In this document: in pieces, positions 39,745-49,485 of the stretch
Position numbering within the stretch: position 1 is the stretch's first letter
How the letters are laid out: every line of letters starts with the position of its first letter
Assembly: GCA_032718475.1 (NCBI GenBank)
Contig: JAUCBJ010002196.1
Location: 1 to 64,000, forward strand
Reading direction: 5' to 3'
DNA from: Nemertoderma westbladi
Taxonomy: Eukaryota > Xenacoelomorpha > Nemertodermatida > Nemertodermatidae
DNA: 64,000 bases
Notes under the pieces: generated by a model
Databases searched by the model: none
What the model saw: the letters and a program-made list of their open reading frames with translations, nothing else
What the model was told of the DNA's origin: nothing
Program-made: the position numbers and the translations under genes

Positions 39745-39794
39745 TTCGAACCTGGGACCTCGAGGTGGAAGCCGAGACTACAACCACTAGGCCA
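39742..39794 (-). promoter_or_regulatory. tRNA-derived Pol III-type A and B boxes in each 412-bp unit
   Basis: Minus strand: A box TGGCCTAGTGG (39794-39784) and B box GGTTCGAATCC (39752-39742) lie 42 nt apart start to start, as in tRNA genes. An anticodon-arm-like hairpin (UCUCG/CGAGG around CUUCCAC) lies between them. The T-stem is broken (only two of five pairs), so this is a tRNA relic, Gly/Glu-like, not a functional tRNA gene. The end of the B box doubles as the outer stem I strand of the hammerhead. The same boxes recur at 40154-40206, 40566-40618 and 40978-41030. SINEs use such boxes as internal promoters; use here is inferred. Confidence 0.78.
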
Positions 39795-40102
39795 CAGGTT
39801 CTTGAGATATGGAGTATTAATTTCAAAGCCAGCTGCCATTTTATTAGCCCCTGAGTTTTTGATTATTGATAGTAACAATGTGTTGGCAAGCTGTATTTTT
39901 CGAGGTGTTTGTTATTCTACATTTATTATAGGAAGGGATCTAGGGGTCTTAACCTCGAATGATAAGTTTATTTTACCGAAAATAACTTATCTTTTATTGG
40001 CGCAATTGTAGGACTAATCCCATCACATGCGTACTTTTTAACCGGGTAGTGTACAAATTTAAGAATCGCGTAATTTTTCTTGAAATTAATATCTCATATC
40101 TC

Positions 40103-40156
40103 TCCAAACCACGTACGCGTTTCGACCTTACTGGGTCTCATCAGCGTGGTGTCGGA
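40103..40156 (-). ncRNA. Hammerhead ribozyme motif, unit 2
   Basis: This appears identical to the motif at 39691-39744, shifted by 412 bp: CUGAUGA, GACC/GGUC stem II, GAA and GUA are all present. Predicted cleavage is between 40114 and 40113. Cleavage at successive sites would release 412-nt RNAs. Confidence 0.82.
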
Positions 40157-40514
40157 TTCGAACCTGGGACCTCGAGGTGGAAGCCGAGACTACAACCACT
40201 AGGCCACAGGTTCTTGAGATATGGAGTATTAATTTCAAAGCCAGCTGCCATTTTATTAGCCCCTGAGTTTTTGATTATTGATAGTAACAATGTGTTGGCA
40301 AGCTGTATTTTTCGAGGTGTTTGTTATTCTACATTTATTATAGGAAGGGATCTAGGGGTCTTAACCTCGAATGATAAGTTTATTTTACCGAAAATAACTT
40401 ATCTTTTATTGGCGCAATTGTAGGACTAATCCCATCACATGCGTACTTTTTAACCGGGTAGTGTACAAATTTAAGAATCGCGTAATTTTTCTTGAAATTA
40501 ATATCTCATATCTC

Positions 40515-40568
40515 TCCAAACCACGTACGCGTTTCGACCTTACTGGGTCTCATCAGCGTGGTGTCGGA
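40515..40568 (-). ncRNA. Hammerhead ribozyme motif, unit 3
   Basis: This appears identical to the other copies, with core and stems unchanged. Predicted cleavage is between 40526 and 40525. Confidence 0.82.
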
Positions 40569-40926
40569 TTCGAACCTGGGACCTCGAGGTGGAAGCCGAG
40601 ACTACAACCACTAGGCCACAGGTTCTTGAGATATGGAGTATTAATTTCAAAGCCAGCTGCCATTTTATTAGCCCCTGAGTTTTTGATTATTGATAGTAAC
40701 AATGTGTTGGCAAGCTGTATTTTTCGAGGTGTTTGTTATTCTACATTTATTATAGGAAGGGATCTAGGGGTCTTAACCTCGAATGATAAGTTTATTTTAC
40801 CGAAAATAACTTATCTTTTATTGGCGCAATTGTAGGACTAATCCCATCACATGCGTACTTTTTAACCGGGTAGTGTACAAATTTAAGAATCGCGTAATTT
40901 TTCTTGAAATTAATATCTCATATCTC

Positions 40927-40980
40927 TCCAAACCACGTACGCGTTTCGACCTTACTGGGTCTCATCAGCGTGGTGTCGGA
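40927..40980 (-). ncRNA. Hammerhead ribozyme motif, unit 4 (5'-most)
   Basis: This appears identical to the other copies. On the minus strand it is the first ribozyme of the element, with cleavage predicted between 40938 and 40937, about 143 nt inside the 5' end at 41080. The inserted DNA therefore does not start at the ribozyme cut. Confidence 0.82.
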
Positions 40981-41080
40981 TTCGAACCTGGGACCTCGAG
41001 GTGGAAGCCGAGACTACAACCACTAGGCCACAGGTTCTTGAGATATGGAGTATTAATTTCAAAGCCAGCTGCCATTTTAT

Positions 41081-42481
41081 GTCACACAAGACGCTCTGCT
41101 TGTGTCACACAATACTCTATGTCTGTGTCACACAATACGTTCTGCTTGTGTTACACAATACTGTCTACCTGTGTGACACAATACTCTCTGAGTGTGTGAA
41201 TTAATACTCACTGCCTGTGTCACACAATACTCTCGGAGTGTGTGACTCAACACTCTCTGCCTGTGTCACACAATACTATCAGCTTGTGTCACACAATACT
41301 CTCTGTCTGTGTCACACAATACTATTACCTTGTGTCACACAATACTCTCTGCCTGTGTGACACAATACTCTCTGAGTGTGTGAATTAATACTCACTGCCT
41401 GTGTCACACAATACTATCAGCTTGTGTCACACAATACTCTCTGAGTGTGTGACTCAATACTCTCTGCCTGTGTCACACAATACTCTCTGCTTGTGTCACA
41501 CAAGACGCTCTGCTTGTGTCACACAATACTCTATGTCTGTGTCACACAATACGTTCTGCTTGTGTCACACAATACTTTCTACCTGTGTCACAGAATACTC
41601 TCTGCCTGTGTCACACAATACTCTCTGTCTGTGTCACACAATACTCTCTGCCTGTGTCACACAATACTCTCTGCCTGTGTCACACAATACTATCAGCTTG
41701 TGTCTGCGGGTGTCACACAATACTCTCTGCCTGCGTCACACAATACTCCTGCTTCTGTCACACAATACGCTCTGCTTGTGTCACACAATACTCTCAGTCT
41801 GTGTCACACAAGACGCTCTGCTTGGGTCACACAATCCTCCCTGTATGTGTCATACAATACTATCAGCTTCTGTCACGCAATACTCTCTGCCTGTGTCACA
41901 CAATACTCTCTGAGTGTGTGACTCAATACTCTCTGCCTGTGTCACAATACTATCAGCTTGTGTCATACAATACTCTCTGCCTGTGTCACACAATACTCTC
42001 TGCTTGTGTCACACAATACTCTCTGCCTGTGTCACACAATACTCCTGCTTGTGTCACACAAGACGCTCTGCTTGTGTCACACAATACTCTCTGTCTATGT
42101 CACACAATACTATCAGCTTGTGTCACACAATACTCTCTGTCTGTGTCACACAATACTCTCGGAGTGTGTGACTCAACACTCTCTGCCTGTGTCACACAAT
42201 ACTATCAGCTTGTGTCACACAATACTCTCTGTCTGTGTCACACAATACTCTCTACCTGTGTCACAGAATACTCTCTACCTGTGTCACGCAATACTCTCTG
42301 CCTGTGTCACACAATACTCTCTGCCTCTGCCACACAATACTCTCTGCTTGTGTCACACAATACTATCTGCCTGTGACACACAATACTCTCTGCTTGTGCC
42401 ACACAATACTCTCTACCTGTGTCACGCAATATTCTCTGCCTGTGTCACACAATACACTCTGCCTGTGTCACACAATACTCT
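41081..42481. repeat. 23-bp satellite, right-hand remnant beyond the composite insertion
   Basis: About 61 monomers of the same satellite continue from the target duplication. They are more diverged and partly irregular (for example a shortened monomer at about 41699-41712 and GTGTCACAATAC at about 41940). The array stops at about 42481 against a LINE fragment. Confidence 0.93.
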
Positions 42482-42740
42482 GACATCCCCATTGGTGATA
42501 TAACATTCCAAGAGGTCTTGTCTGCTTCAAAGCTCATTAAAACCAATAGGGCATTCGGGGTTGATGATGATTTAAGAGAATGAATTTTTTCACTTGTTTT
42601 GGGCTTTATCAACAAGATACTTATTTTCTACAAACTCCCGAGTATACCAAGGGTGTGGAAAAGAATTTGTGTGATCAGATACATCAACTGGAATTTGATT
42701 GGACTCATAACTATTTGTAGCACATTAGGGCACAGAATCT
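42482..42740 (+). pseudogene. LINE reverse transcriptase N-terminal fragment, decayed
   Basis: In one plus-strand frame it reads ITFQEVLSASKLIKTNRAFG, then an in-frame TGA at 42581-42583, then FINKILIFYKLPSIPRVW. This is the pattern of the first RT blocks of CR1-like LINEs (the 'K..G.D' and 'iP..Wk' motifs), with residues lost between the two blocks. It starts abruptly at the satellite edge and ends in a TGA near 42740. It is on the opposite strand from the LINE tail at 39229 and is a separate relic. Confidence 0.72.
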
Positions 42741-43013
42741 GACGGATTCTTTGCGAATTTCGCACGTTTCCGAAAAATGCGCAATATTTTGAATAATTAT
42801 ATAATTTAATTTTTTCTCCTATTTTATTCCCTTCGGGACGCTGTTTTTAACCCTTTGCGTACCAAAGAGAAATTACATAAATTTTTACTTCCAAGGACCA
42901 AAAAAATTATATTTGATACGACCAAGGTTTATTTTCTTGCCGTACCAGAGATTTTTATATAAAGAGGATAAGGGCAATTCCATAGGTTTGGAGTCGTTTC
43001 ATAATCGGTTGGA
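42741..43013. other. AT-rich spacer, nothing recognised
   Basis: AT-rich DNA with no open frame of note and no repeat that I can support. A TTTTAACCCTTTGCGTACC stretch near 42845 resembles non-coding transposon remnants but cannot be assigned. Confidence 0.5.
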
Positions 43014-43146
43014 ATTTATGTCTCCTATAACCCAAATTTACTGAATTTTTGTCTCCTATAACCCAAATTTACTGAATTTATGTCTCCTATAACCCAAATT
43101 TACTGAATTTATGTCTCCTATAACCCAAATTTACTGAATTTTTCAA
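43014..43146. repeat. 31-bp minisatellite, four copies
   Basis: The core TCTCCTATAACCCAAATTTA recurs every 31 bp from about 43021. Copies differ mainly at GAATTTATG versus GAATTTTTG. Confidence 0.92.
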
Positions 43147-43467
43147 AACTGGCAAAAAATTCAAGTTTGGGGTAAAATAACATCACTAAAATATGTAAGA
43201 CTTACTCGAGTTATAAAAATGAGAAGACAAAAGTGAATTATTTAAAATATACCCTTCTTTGTAAATTGTTCCCTATTGCCACAAAACTAGATAGCCAGTA
43301 AGCTGGCTTTAAACGAACCTGCCCCTCAAACCAGTACCCTGAGTGAGCAAAAATGGAACACGATAATTGCCATCAACTCAACGATAGAAACACCAGCTGC
43401 TGGTACTCATGAGGGCCTAGTAAGCTACTACTATTGATTGAATGGATAGGCCCAAACTGCATAGAAG
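43147..43467. other. Spacer, nothing recognised
   Basis: AT-rich sequence without a supported gene or repeat. It ends at the (TAA)n tract that marks the next LINE relic. Confidence 0.5.
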
Positions 43468-43800
43468 TAATAATAATAATAATAATAATAATTCAAATTT
43501 ATATAGCATCTTTCTGGGCATTTTTCAAGGTGCTTAAAAACGGACATAATATGTACAGTAAAAACAATATACAATGAAATAAAATTATTGATAGAGTTAG
43601 ATACATATTAATAATTATATTCTTTAGTAAAAAAGTGCGTTTTCAGTTTTGATTAAAAGATGTTAATGATGGGGCTAACCGCACCTCCCGAGGTAACGCG
43701 TTCCACAATCGAGGGGCCGCCACTGAAAAATCACGTCTGCCGTAATTTTCCAAGGAATTATAAATATATATATATGACGAGTAAGGGTCTTGAGCCACGG
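43468..43800 (-). pseudogene. LINE 3' end relic (ORF2 C-terminus, 3' UTR and ATT-repeat tail)
   Basis: Read on the minus strand the frame gives FSVAAPRLWNALPREV then RLAPSLTSF, a hallmark C-terminal block of many aquatic-animal LINEs. One base change in length just after this (near 43650) shifts the frame before the expected LKTHFF-like end. The 3' UTR ends in GCTATATAAATTTGAA and an (ATT)n tail at 43468-43490, a retroposition tail. An AT dinucleotide expansion sits in the coding part near 43764-43775. The relic is 5' truncated and inactive. Confidence 0.8.
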
Positions 43801-44017
43801 CTAATATAATATAATGTTAGTTTACCATATAGCTATTTCACGCTTCCCGAGCGTCTTCACTGGTATATTATTTTAAACACAATATTAATAAAATTTAACT
43901 AAAAAAACCAGTTCAAAGCCTAAAAAGATATATACAAAACCGATACCGTTATGATACTGTACAGTAGTTATGACTATTTTAATAAATTTGGATTTAATTT
44001 GGAATTTATTTCAATTT
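43801..44017. other. Spacer, nothing recognised
   Basis: AT-rich DNA between a LINE relic and the 42-bp minisatellite. No frame or repeat is supported. Confidence 0.5.
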
Positions 44018-44371
44018 GGATACTAATACCTAACGATGGGAGGTTAAGCGGGACCGTTTGGACACTAATACCTAACGATGGGAGGTTACGCGGGACCGTT
44101 TGGACACTAATACCTAACGATGGGAGGTTAAGCGGGACCGTTTGGACACTAATACCTAACGATGGGAGGTTACGCGGGACCGTTTGGACACTAATACCTA
44201 AAGGATGGGAGGTTACGCGGGACCGTTTGGACACTAATACCTAACGATGGGAGGTTACGCGGGACCGTTTGGACACTAATACCTAACGATGGGAGGTTAC
44301 GCGGGACCGTTTGGACACTAATACCTAACGATGGGAGGTTACGCGGGACCGTTTGGACACTAATACCTAGC
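44018..44371. repeat. 42-bp minisatellite, about 8.4 copies
   Basis: ACTAATACCTAACGATGGGA recurs every 42 bp, followed by GGTTACGCGGGACCGTTTGG or the GGTTAAGCGG variant. One copy has an extra base (AAAGGATGGG). Because 42 is a multiple of three, both strands show a 14-residue peptide repeat; this is a by-product and no coding context surrounds it. Confidence 0.95.
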
Positions 44372-44924
44372 GAACGCAAGTCAGCATTATATTTGCGGAT
44401 AACGGGTGCTAGGACAGGCAGGAACTGAGGGGTCGTAGGGAGATATATAGAGGTGTATTTTGGCCCACTCGATGTAGTCTTTTTTAAATTTTGGGGCGCT
44501 GATGGACCATCCATCCATCCGATTTACTCAATTCTAGAATAATCTGGAAGCGCCACGGCCAAACTAACCGTCATATCGTCGCACCTACAACCGCCCACGG
44601 TATCCACTTTAAAATATGTGAAAACTTTCCACTGCCTCACCGACTGCAGCTGTAAATATAAAACATAAATTTGTATAGATTGACATCTTTATTAGGTTGT
44701 GCTACTAAAAAATGCACGTCGTTTGGAGTGATCCAGAAGTAGCTATATAGTAGGGCATAAATCAACGTATGTGGGTTACTTGCATTATTGATCCTCACTA
44801 CCTAGAGTAGAGAAAGTTGTGAAAGCTGGAAGAAATTATTTCATAAACTCCCTTCAGAGGGCCACTAAAGTTGTTTTCCAATTGCAGAGCATTTTGGTAA
44901 CTAACTAACTATAAACAAATCGCT
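44372..44924. other. Spacer, nothing recognised
   Basis: Mixed-composition sequence with a short CATC run near 44508-44520. I see no gene, RNA or repeat that can be supported. Confidence 0.5.
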
Positions 44925-46020
44925 GACCGAGGGGCAAACCAATTGCTTGGCAGAAAATGGATTCATTAGCCAAGTGTCGTCCATCAGTTCAGATAATCAA
45001 AATGTTTTCTATGTTATGTTAGAATGCTAAGAAAATTATTAGGAAACAATTTCATATCATCCTCGAATGTAAGCCTTACCGTGCAACTGTGATCCTTACT
45101 TTTACGTCAACCGATTAGCCAATGATAGAGCAGAAATCAGTTGGCTAAGGGGTCTTGATAAAGTGCCATGTAGGGGCAAACCAAGTGCTTGGAAGGGAAT
45201 GGATTCAGTCGCCAAATAACATCCGATCGGTTCATATCTAAACATTTTTATCGTGTATAACTATAAAAAAGAATTATCTTCCCATTGCAGAATGAAATCG
45301 ATATCTTGGATGTTACTTCGTTTTACATCAACCGATTAGCCAATGACAGAGCAGAAATCAGTTGGCTAAGGGGTCTTGATAAAGTGCCATGTAGGGGCAA
45401 ACCAAGTGCTTGGAAGGGAATGGATTCAGTCGCCAAATAACATCCGATCGGTTCATATCTAAACATTTTTATCGTGTATAACTATAAAAAAGAATTATAT
45501 TCCCATTGCAGAATGAAATCGAGATCTTGGATGTTACTTAGTTTTACATCAACCGATTAGCCAATGACAGAGCAGAAATCAGTTGGCTAAGGGGTCTTGA
45601 TAAAGTGCCATGTAGGGGCAAACCAAGTGCTTGGAAGGGAATGGATTCAGTCGCCAAATAACATCCGATCGGTTCATATCTAAACATTTTTATCAGTGTA
45701 TAACTATAAAAAAGAATTATCTTCCCATTGCAGAATGAAATCGATATCTTGGATGTTACTTCGTTTTACATCGACCGATTAGCCAATGACAGAGCAGAAA
45801 TCAGTTGGCTAAGGGGTCTTGATAAAGTGCCATGTAGGGGCAAACCAAGTGCTTGGAAGGGAATGGATTCAGTCGCCAAATAACATCCGATCGGTTCATA
45901 TCTAAACATTTTTATCCTGTATAACTATAAAAAAGAATTATCTTCCCATTGCAGAATGAAATCGAGATCTTGGATGTTACTTCGTTTTACATCAACCGAT
46001 TAGCCAATCAGAGATCAGGT
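44925..46020. repeat. About 221-bp tandem repeat, four close copies plus one diverged
   Basis: The core CCGATTAGCCAATGACAGAG recurs at about 45118, 45339, 45560, 45782 and 46001 (period 220-222 bp), and GGGGCAAACCAAGTGCTTGG recurs with it. The first unit (about 44925-45120) is clearly diverged and the last is cut short. GATTAGCCAA and its partner TTGGCTAAGG form an inverted pair within each unit. Confidence 0.93.
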
Positions 46021-46156
46021 TGTTTAATGATGGTCCTAGAGTACATTTCGTAGCCAACACCCTCCCTACAACGGTCATCCATCTTCACTGCGTGTTTGCA
46101 ACGACAAATTATTTGAAATGTGCAGAAATTTTGTGGGATTTGATAGAATAGAATGA

Positions 46157-48283
46157 ATCCCGGATGTGTTGTATGAGAAGGACTTCACGGATAGTCAGTC
46201 AGTCACAGGAGGGGCGATGGAGCGCGGTTGGAATAGCTGGTGTATCCCGGACTCAATGGACAGTCACAGGAGGGGCGATGGACTGCGGTTGGAATAGTTG
46301 GTGTATCCCGGACTCCACGGACAGTCACAGGAGGGGCGATGGTCCGCGGTTGGATTATTTGGTGTATCCCTGACTCAATGGACAGTCACGGGAGGGGCGA
46401 TGGACCGCGGTTGGAATAGTTGGTGTATCCCGGACTCCACGGACAGTAACGGGAGGGGCGATGGACCACGGTTGTAATAGTTGGTGTATCCCGGACTCCA
46501 CAGACAGTAACGGGAGGGGCGATGGACCGCGGTTGGAATAGTTGGTGTATCCCGGACTCCACGGACAGTAACGGGAGGGGCGATGGACCGCGGTTGGAAT
46601 AGTTGGTGTATCCCGGACTCCACGGACAGTCACAGGAGGGGCGATGGACCGCGGTTGGAATAGTTGGTGTATCCCGGACTAAATGGACAGTCACAGGAGG
46701 GGCAATGGACCGCGGTTGGAATAGTTGGTGCATCCCGGACTCCATGGACAGTCACAGGAGGGGCGATGGACCGCGGTTGGAATAGTTGGTGTATCCCGGA
46801 CTCCATGGACAGTCACAGGAGGGGCGATGGACCACGGTTGGAATAGTTAGTGTATCCCTGACTCAATGGAGAGTCACAGGAGGGGCGATGGACCGCGGTT
46901 GGAATAGTTGGTGTATTCCGGACTCAATGGAGAGTCACGGAAGGGGCGATGGACCGCGGTTGGAATAGTTGGTGTATCCCGGACTCCACGGACAGTCACA
47001 GGAGGGGCGATGGACCGCGGTTGGAATAGTTGGTGTATCCCGGATTCAATGGAGAGTCACGGGAGGGGCGATTGACCGCGGTTGGAATAGTTGGTGTATC
47101 CCGGACTCAATGGAAAGTCACGGGAGGGGCGATGGACTGCGGTTGGAATAGTTGGTGTATCCCAGACTCCACGGACAGTCACAGGAGGGGCGATGGACCG
47201 CGGTTGGAATAGTTGGTGTATCCCGGACTCAATGGAGAGTCACGGGAGGGGCGATGGACCGCGGTTGGAATAGTTGGTGTATCCCGGACTCAATGGAGAG
47301 TCATGGGGGGGGGGGGGGGGGCGATGGACCAAGGTTGGAATATTTGGTGTATCCCGGACTCAATGGAGAGTCACGGGAGGGGCGATGGACCGCGGTTGGA
47401 ATAGTTGGTGTATCCCGGACTCAATGGAGAGTCACGGGGGGGGGGGGGGGCGATGGACCGCGGTTGGAATATTTGGTGTATCCCGGACTCAATTGAGAGT
47501 CACGGGAGGGCGATGGACCGCGGTTGGAATAGTTGGTGTATTCCGGACTCCATGGACAGTCACTGGAGGGGCGATGGTCCGCGGTTGGAATAGTTGGTGT
47601 ATCCCGGACTCCACGGACAGTCACATGTGGGCCGATGGACCGCGGTTGGGATGGTTGGTGTATCCCAGACTCCACAGACAGTCACATGTGGGCCGATGGA
47701 CCGCGGTTGGGATGGTTGGTGTATCCCGGACTCAATGGACAGTCACAGGAGGGGCAATTTACCGCGGTTCGAATAGTTGGTGTATCCCGGACTCCACGGA
47801 CAGTCACATGTGGGCCGATGGACCGCGGTTGGGATGGTTGGTGTATCCCAGACTCCACGGACAGTCACATGTGGGCCGATGGACCGCGGTTGGGATGGTT
47901 GGTGTATCCCGGACTCAATGGACAGTCACAGGAGGGGCAATGGACCGCGGTTGGAATAGTTGGTGTATCCCGGACTCAATGGAGAGTCACGGGGGGGCGA
48001 TGGACCGCGGTTGGAATAGTTGGTGTATTCCGGACTCCACGGACAGTCACAGGAGGGGCGATGGTCCGCGGTTGGAATAGTTGGTGTATCCCAGACTCCA
48101 CGGACAGTCACATGTGGGCCGATGGACCGCGGTTGGGATGGTTGGTGTATCCCAGACTCCACGGACAGTCACATGTGGGCAGATGGACCGCGGTTGGGAT
48201 GGTTGGTGTATCCCGGACTCAATGGACAGTCACAGGAGGGGCGATGGACCGCGGTTGGAATAGTTGGTGTATCTCAGTAAAGC
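46157..48283. repeat. 61-bp G-rich minisatellite, about 35 copies
   Basis: The unit contains GGTGTATCCCGGACTC, GACAGTCACAGGAGGGGCGA and TGGACCGCGGTTGGAATAG, repeating every 61 bp. Variants are CATGTGGGCC in place of CAGGAGGGGC and GGGATGGTTGG in place of GGAATAGTTGG; the former alternate in a small higher-order pattern at about 47594-48280. Two copies have pure G runs of about 17 (near 47305-47321) and 15 (near 47436-47450). Frames of 60-268 aa here arise because 61 is 1 modulo 3 and stops are rare; they are not called. Confidence 0.95.
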
Positions 48284-48702
48284 GGTTAAGAGGAAAGTCA
48301 TACATGACATGACCGGGATAATTTAACTAAACCTGTAACGGCTCATTCCATGAAAAGGTCAACCTCCCCACTAATTTCGAAAAATGAGATGTAGCTTTTA
48401 ATTTATACTTATTTTAGGTCGAAATTTATCGTACTTCATGAATTCAGTGCTAAAAATTGTATCAACACAGGTGGTTTCTCAAAAATAGTCGAATTAAAAA
48501 TTATGCACGTGCTCTGCACAAAATGTGAATAAAAGTGTGCAAAAGTTTCCTTTCCTGTAGGCACTTCCCATGAGCAATAAATTAACATTTCTGAGCATGT
48601 ACCAAATCAAAAACAAACCCATTTTCGAATTTTTTTGGTTTCATTTAATTTCACCAGTGTTTCATTCCTCTGTAATGAAATCGATAAAGTTAATCATGTG
48701 AT
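48284..48702. other. AT-rich spacer, left part of an unclassified 2.3-kb segment
   Basis: No open frame or RNA is recognised. Composition and AT content match the following segment with GTAAAGTATGGGAC-like motifs, so both may belong to one unclassified element. Confidence 0.45.
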
Positions 48703-49485
48703 GTCCCATACTTTACCTAAAATAGTGAAATTTTTAGTTTATTCACAGAGATGTAACTCAGCCTAATCACCCAGTGGAATGCAAAGCACGTTTGTGTTGC
48801 GTCATCGTATAAAACAATTAGTTTCATCTTCACTTCCTCAGAAATATCATGGGGGCCAATTGAAAATTGTCCCATACTTTACCATTAAAATGGCGATTAT
48901 ATTAGTGCACTGTATTAATCTAATATGTGAAGCCAGGAGTGTTATAATACTCTAAGGTCATAGTCGGTCGTAAGAATATGAGTCTATATTTTAACTGAGA
49001 ATCATTCCTCGGTCAAGAAATCTTTGGGTTTGTGCATGTAAAGTCCCGTACATTGTTAATGGTACCCATATGCTGACTTCTTTGCTCAGATTGTGGTTAA
49101 GCACTGTCCCATACTTTACCAACAATAGTTAAATTTTTAATTTATACACAGAGAAGAAGTCTAACTCAGCCCAATCACCCAGTGGAATGCAAACCTCATT
49201 TGTGATGCGTCATCTTAAGAAACAATTACCTGTAGTTTCATAATCTACTCCCTAGAAACGTCATGACGGCCAATTGAAAATTGTCCCATACTTTACCATT
49301 ATAATGGCGATTACATTTTTGTGCACTCTATTAATGTAATATATGAAACCTGGAGGGCAGGAGTGTAATAATGCTTTAGGGTGATAGTAGGGGGAAGCAT
49401 AGAAGTATGTATTTGAACTAAGAATCATTCCTCAGTTAACTAATCTTTGAGTTTATGCATGTAAAGTCCCGTACTTTACAACAAA
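48703..49485. repeat. About 402-bp diverged direct duplication with repeated GTAAAGTATGGGAC motif
   Basis: Two adjacent copies start at about 48703 and 49105. Both read TGTCCCATACTTTACC, then TCACCCAGTGGAATGCAAA, then GGCCAATTGAAAATTGTCCC, then TGCATGTAAAGTCCCGTAC in the same order, at clearly less than full identity. The motif TCCCATACTTTACC (or the CCCGTAC form) appears at the start, middle and end of each copy. Confidence 0.8.

Larger units (their letters stand above)
38973..41080 (-). mobile_element. Composite retroelement: tandem hammerhead/tRNA-like units joined to a LINE 3' end
   Basis: Seen: satellite is interrupted here, and GTCACACAAGACG occurs on both sides (38960-38972 and 41081-41093), a 13-bp target duplication. 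The ACAAGACG monomer also occurs elsewhere in the array, so the duplication could in part be coincidence of register. Read on the minus strand, the insert holds 3.8 copies of a 412-bp unit (41080 to 39507), then the end of a LINE reverse transcriptase frame (39510-39229), then a LINE 3' UTR ending with TGGCTTGGAATAAATACAAT near 38980. The four 412-bp units look identical by eye. A long target duplication and a LINE 3' end indicate insertion by target-primed reverse transcription. The array of ribozyme units in the 5' part is unusual. Confidence 0.8.
39507..41080 (-). repeat. 412-bp tandem repeat, 3.8 copies, retrozyme-like
   Basis: The same sequence restarts at 39507, 39919, 40331 and 40743, exactly 412 bp apart. 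The last unit is cut at 41080. Each unit, read on the minus strand, holds a tRNA-derived A box/B box module followed directly by a hammerhead ribozyme motif. Both are framed by an imperfect inverted repeat (39670-39690 and 39804-39824 in the first unit, GAAATTAATA-type arms). The remaining 250 bp is AT-rich with no coding signal. The plus-strand 124-aa frame in every unit is antisense to the tRNA-like part and is not called. Confidence 0.92.

Noticed and set aside
39742-39800. Functional tRNA gene
   Set aside because: A and B boxes are good, but the T-stem pairs at only two of five positions, the anticodon loop is too long, and no convincing acceptor stem is seen.
39637-40011. 124-aa plus-strand frame repeated four times (39637, 40049, 40461, 40873)
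   Set aside because: It is antisense to the tRNA-like and hammerhead module and is repeated only because the 412-bp unit is; no protein family fits.
43951-44514. Repeat proteins on either strand of the 42-bp array
   Set aside because: A 42-bp period keeps the frame on both strands; frames begin and end in random flanks and no domain is visible.
47274-48312. 259-268 aa frames in the 61-bp minisatellite
   Set aside because: The 61-bp period cycles through frames; open reading reflects composition, not coding selection.
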